Of a stretch of DNA of 33,608 nt, positions 33,471-33,608 are shown piece after piece (position 1 is the first letter of the stretch; every line of letters begins with the position of its first letter). The stretch spans positions 1 to 33,608 of the forward strand of contig NZ_JAELUC010000039.1 in assembly GCF_016429155.1 (NCBI RefSeq), given 5' to 3'. This stretch comes from Pedobacter sp. ASV12. GTDB lineage: Bacteria; Bacteroidota; Bacteroidia; Sphingobacteriales; Sphingobacteriaceae. Below the pieces are notes generated by a model. That model searched no databases, was not told the DNA's origin, and saw only the letters and a program-made list of their open reading frames with translations. The position numbers were made by a program, and so were the translations under genes.

Positions 33471-33608
<138 letters not shown>

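Overview
The window looks like a chromosomal contig from a Bacteroidota bacterium, most likely family Sphingobacteriaceae (Pedobacter-like). The signs are a SusC/SusD pair, a BshC enzyme, TAnnTTTG-type -7 promoter elements, very large LepB proteins, the rpmB-rpmG-DUF4295-ftsY-rimO gene order, and weak Shine-Dalgarno sequences. It appears to be one complete assembled contig. Its right end is sequencing artefact: poly-G on both sides of a Nextera adapter remnant. Its left end is an exact inverted copy of 110 bp from further inside.

Layout. 1-873: the suspect inverted copy fused to a Gly/Gln-rich tail, then a stand-alone gene for a double-glycine leader peptide framed by two strong terminators, then degenerate short-period repeats. 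874-3661: a lipoprotein oligopeptide-binding protein (-), a short cytosolic BtuF-like protein (+) whose promoter faces and nearly overlaps that of the lipoprotein gene, and an FMN reductase (-). 3841-9623: a co-directional run parA, parB, DUF5683 protein, a possible 35-residue ORF, dapB, and two tandem signal peptidase I genes. 9777-17334: a ROK-family regulator, a SusC/SusD outer-membrane uptake pair with no glycoside hydrolase, and a convergent Ldh2-family dehydrogenase. 17415-22138, all on -: bshC, rimO, ftsY, DUF4295, rpmG and rpmB, transcribed from the rpmB end. 22227-25072: a secreted protein of unknown function (-), acs (+) and a CsbD-like stress protein (+). 25098-30542 (-): a large secreted MG2/plug-like protein and a periplasmic two-domain M16 peptidase. 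30732-33470 (+): surE, a small membrane protein, lpxB, and the N-terminal third of a LacI-family regulator cut off by the artefactual contig end.

How the genes work together. Much of the content is housekeeping for growth and the envelope: chromosome partitioning (ParAB), lysine/peptidoglycan precursor supply (DapB), signal-peptide removal (LepB x2), SRP targeting (FtsY), ribosome components and S12 modification (L28, L33, RimO), bacillithiol (BshC), acetate activation (Acs) and lipid A synthesis (LpxB). The accessory parts are the ROK-SusCD-Ldh2 locus (probably uptake and use of one carbohydrate-like or 2-hydroxyacid-containing nutrient) and the orphan GG-leader peptide. I found no CRISPR array, rRNA, tRNA, integrase, transposase or recognisable defence system. 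The most novel-looking candidates are the orphan four-cysteine GG-leader peptide, the 35-residue ORF fitted exactly between two genes, and the paired LepB paralogues with an almost identical N-terminus and a diverged core.
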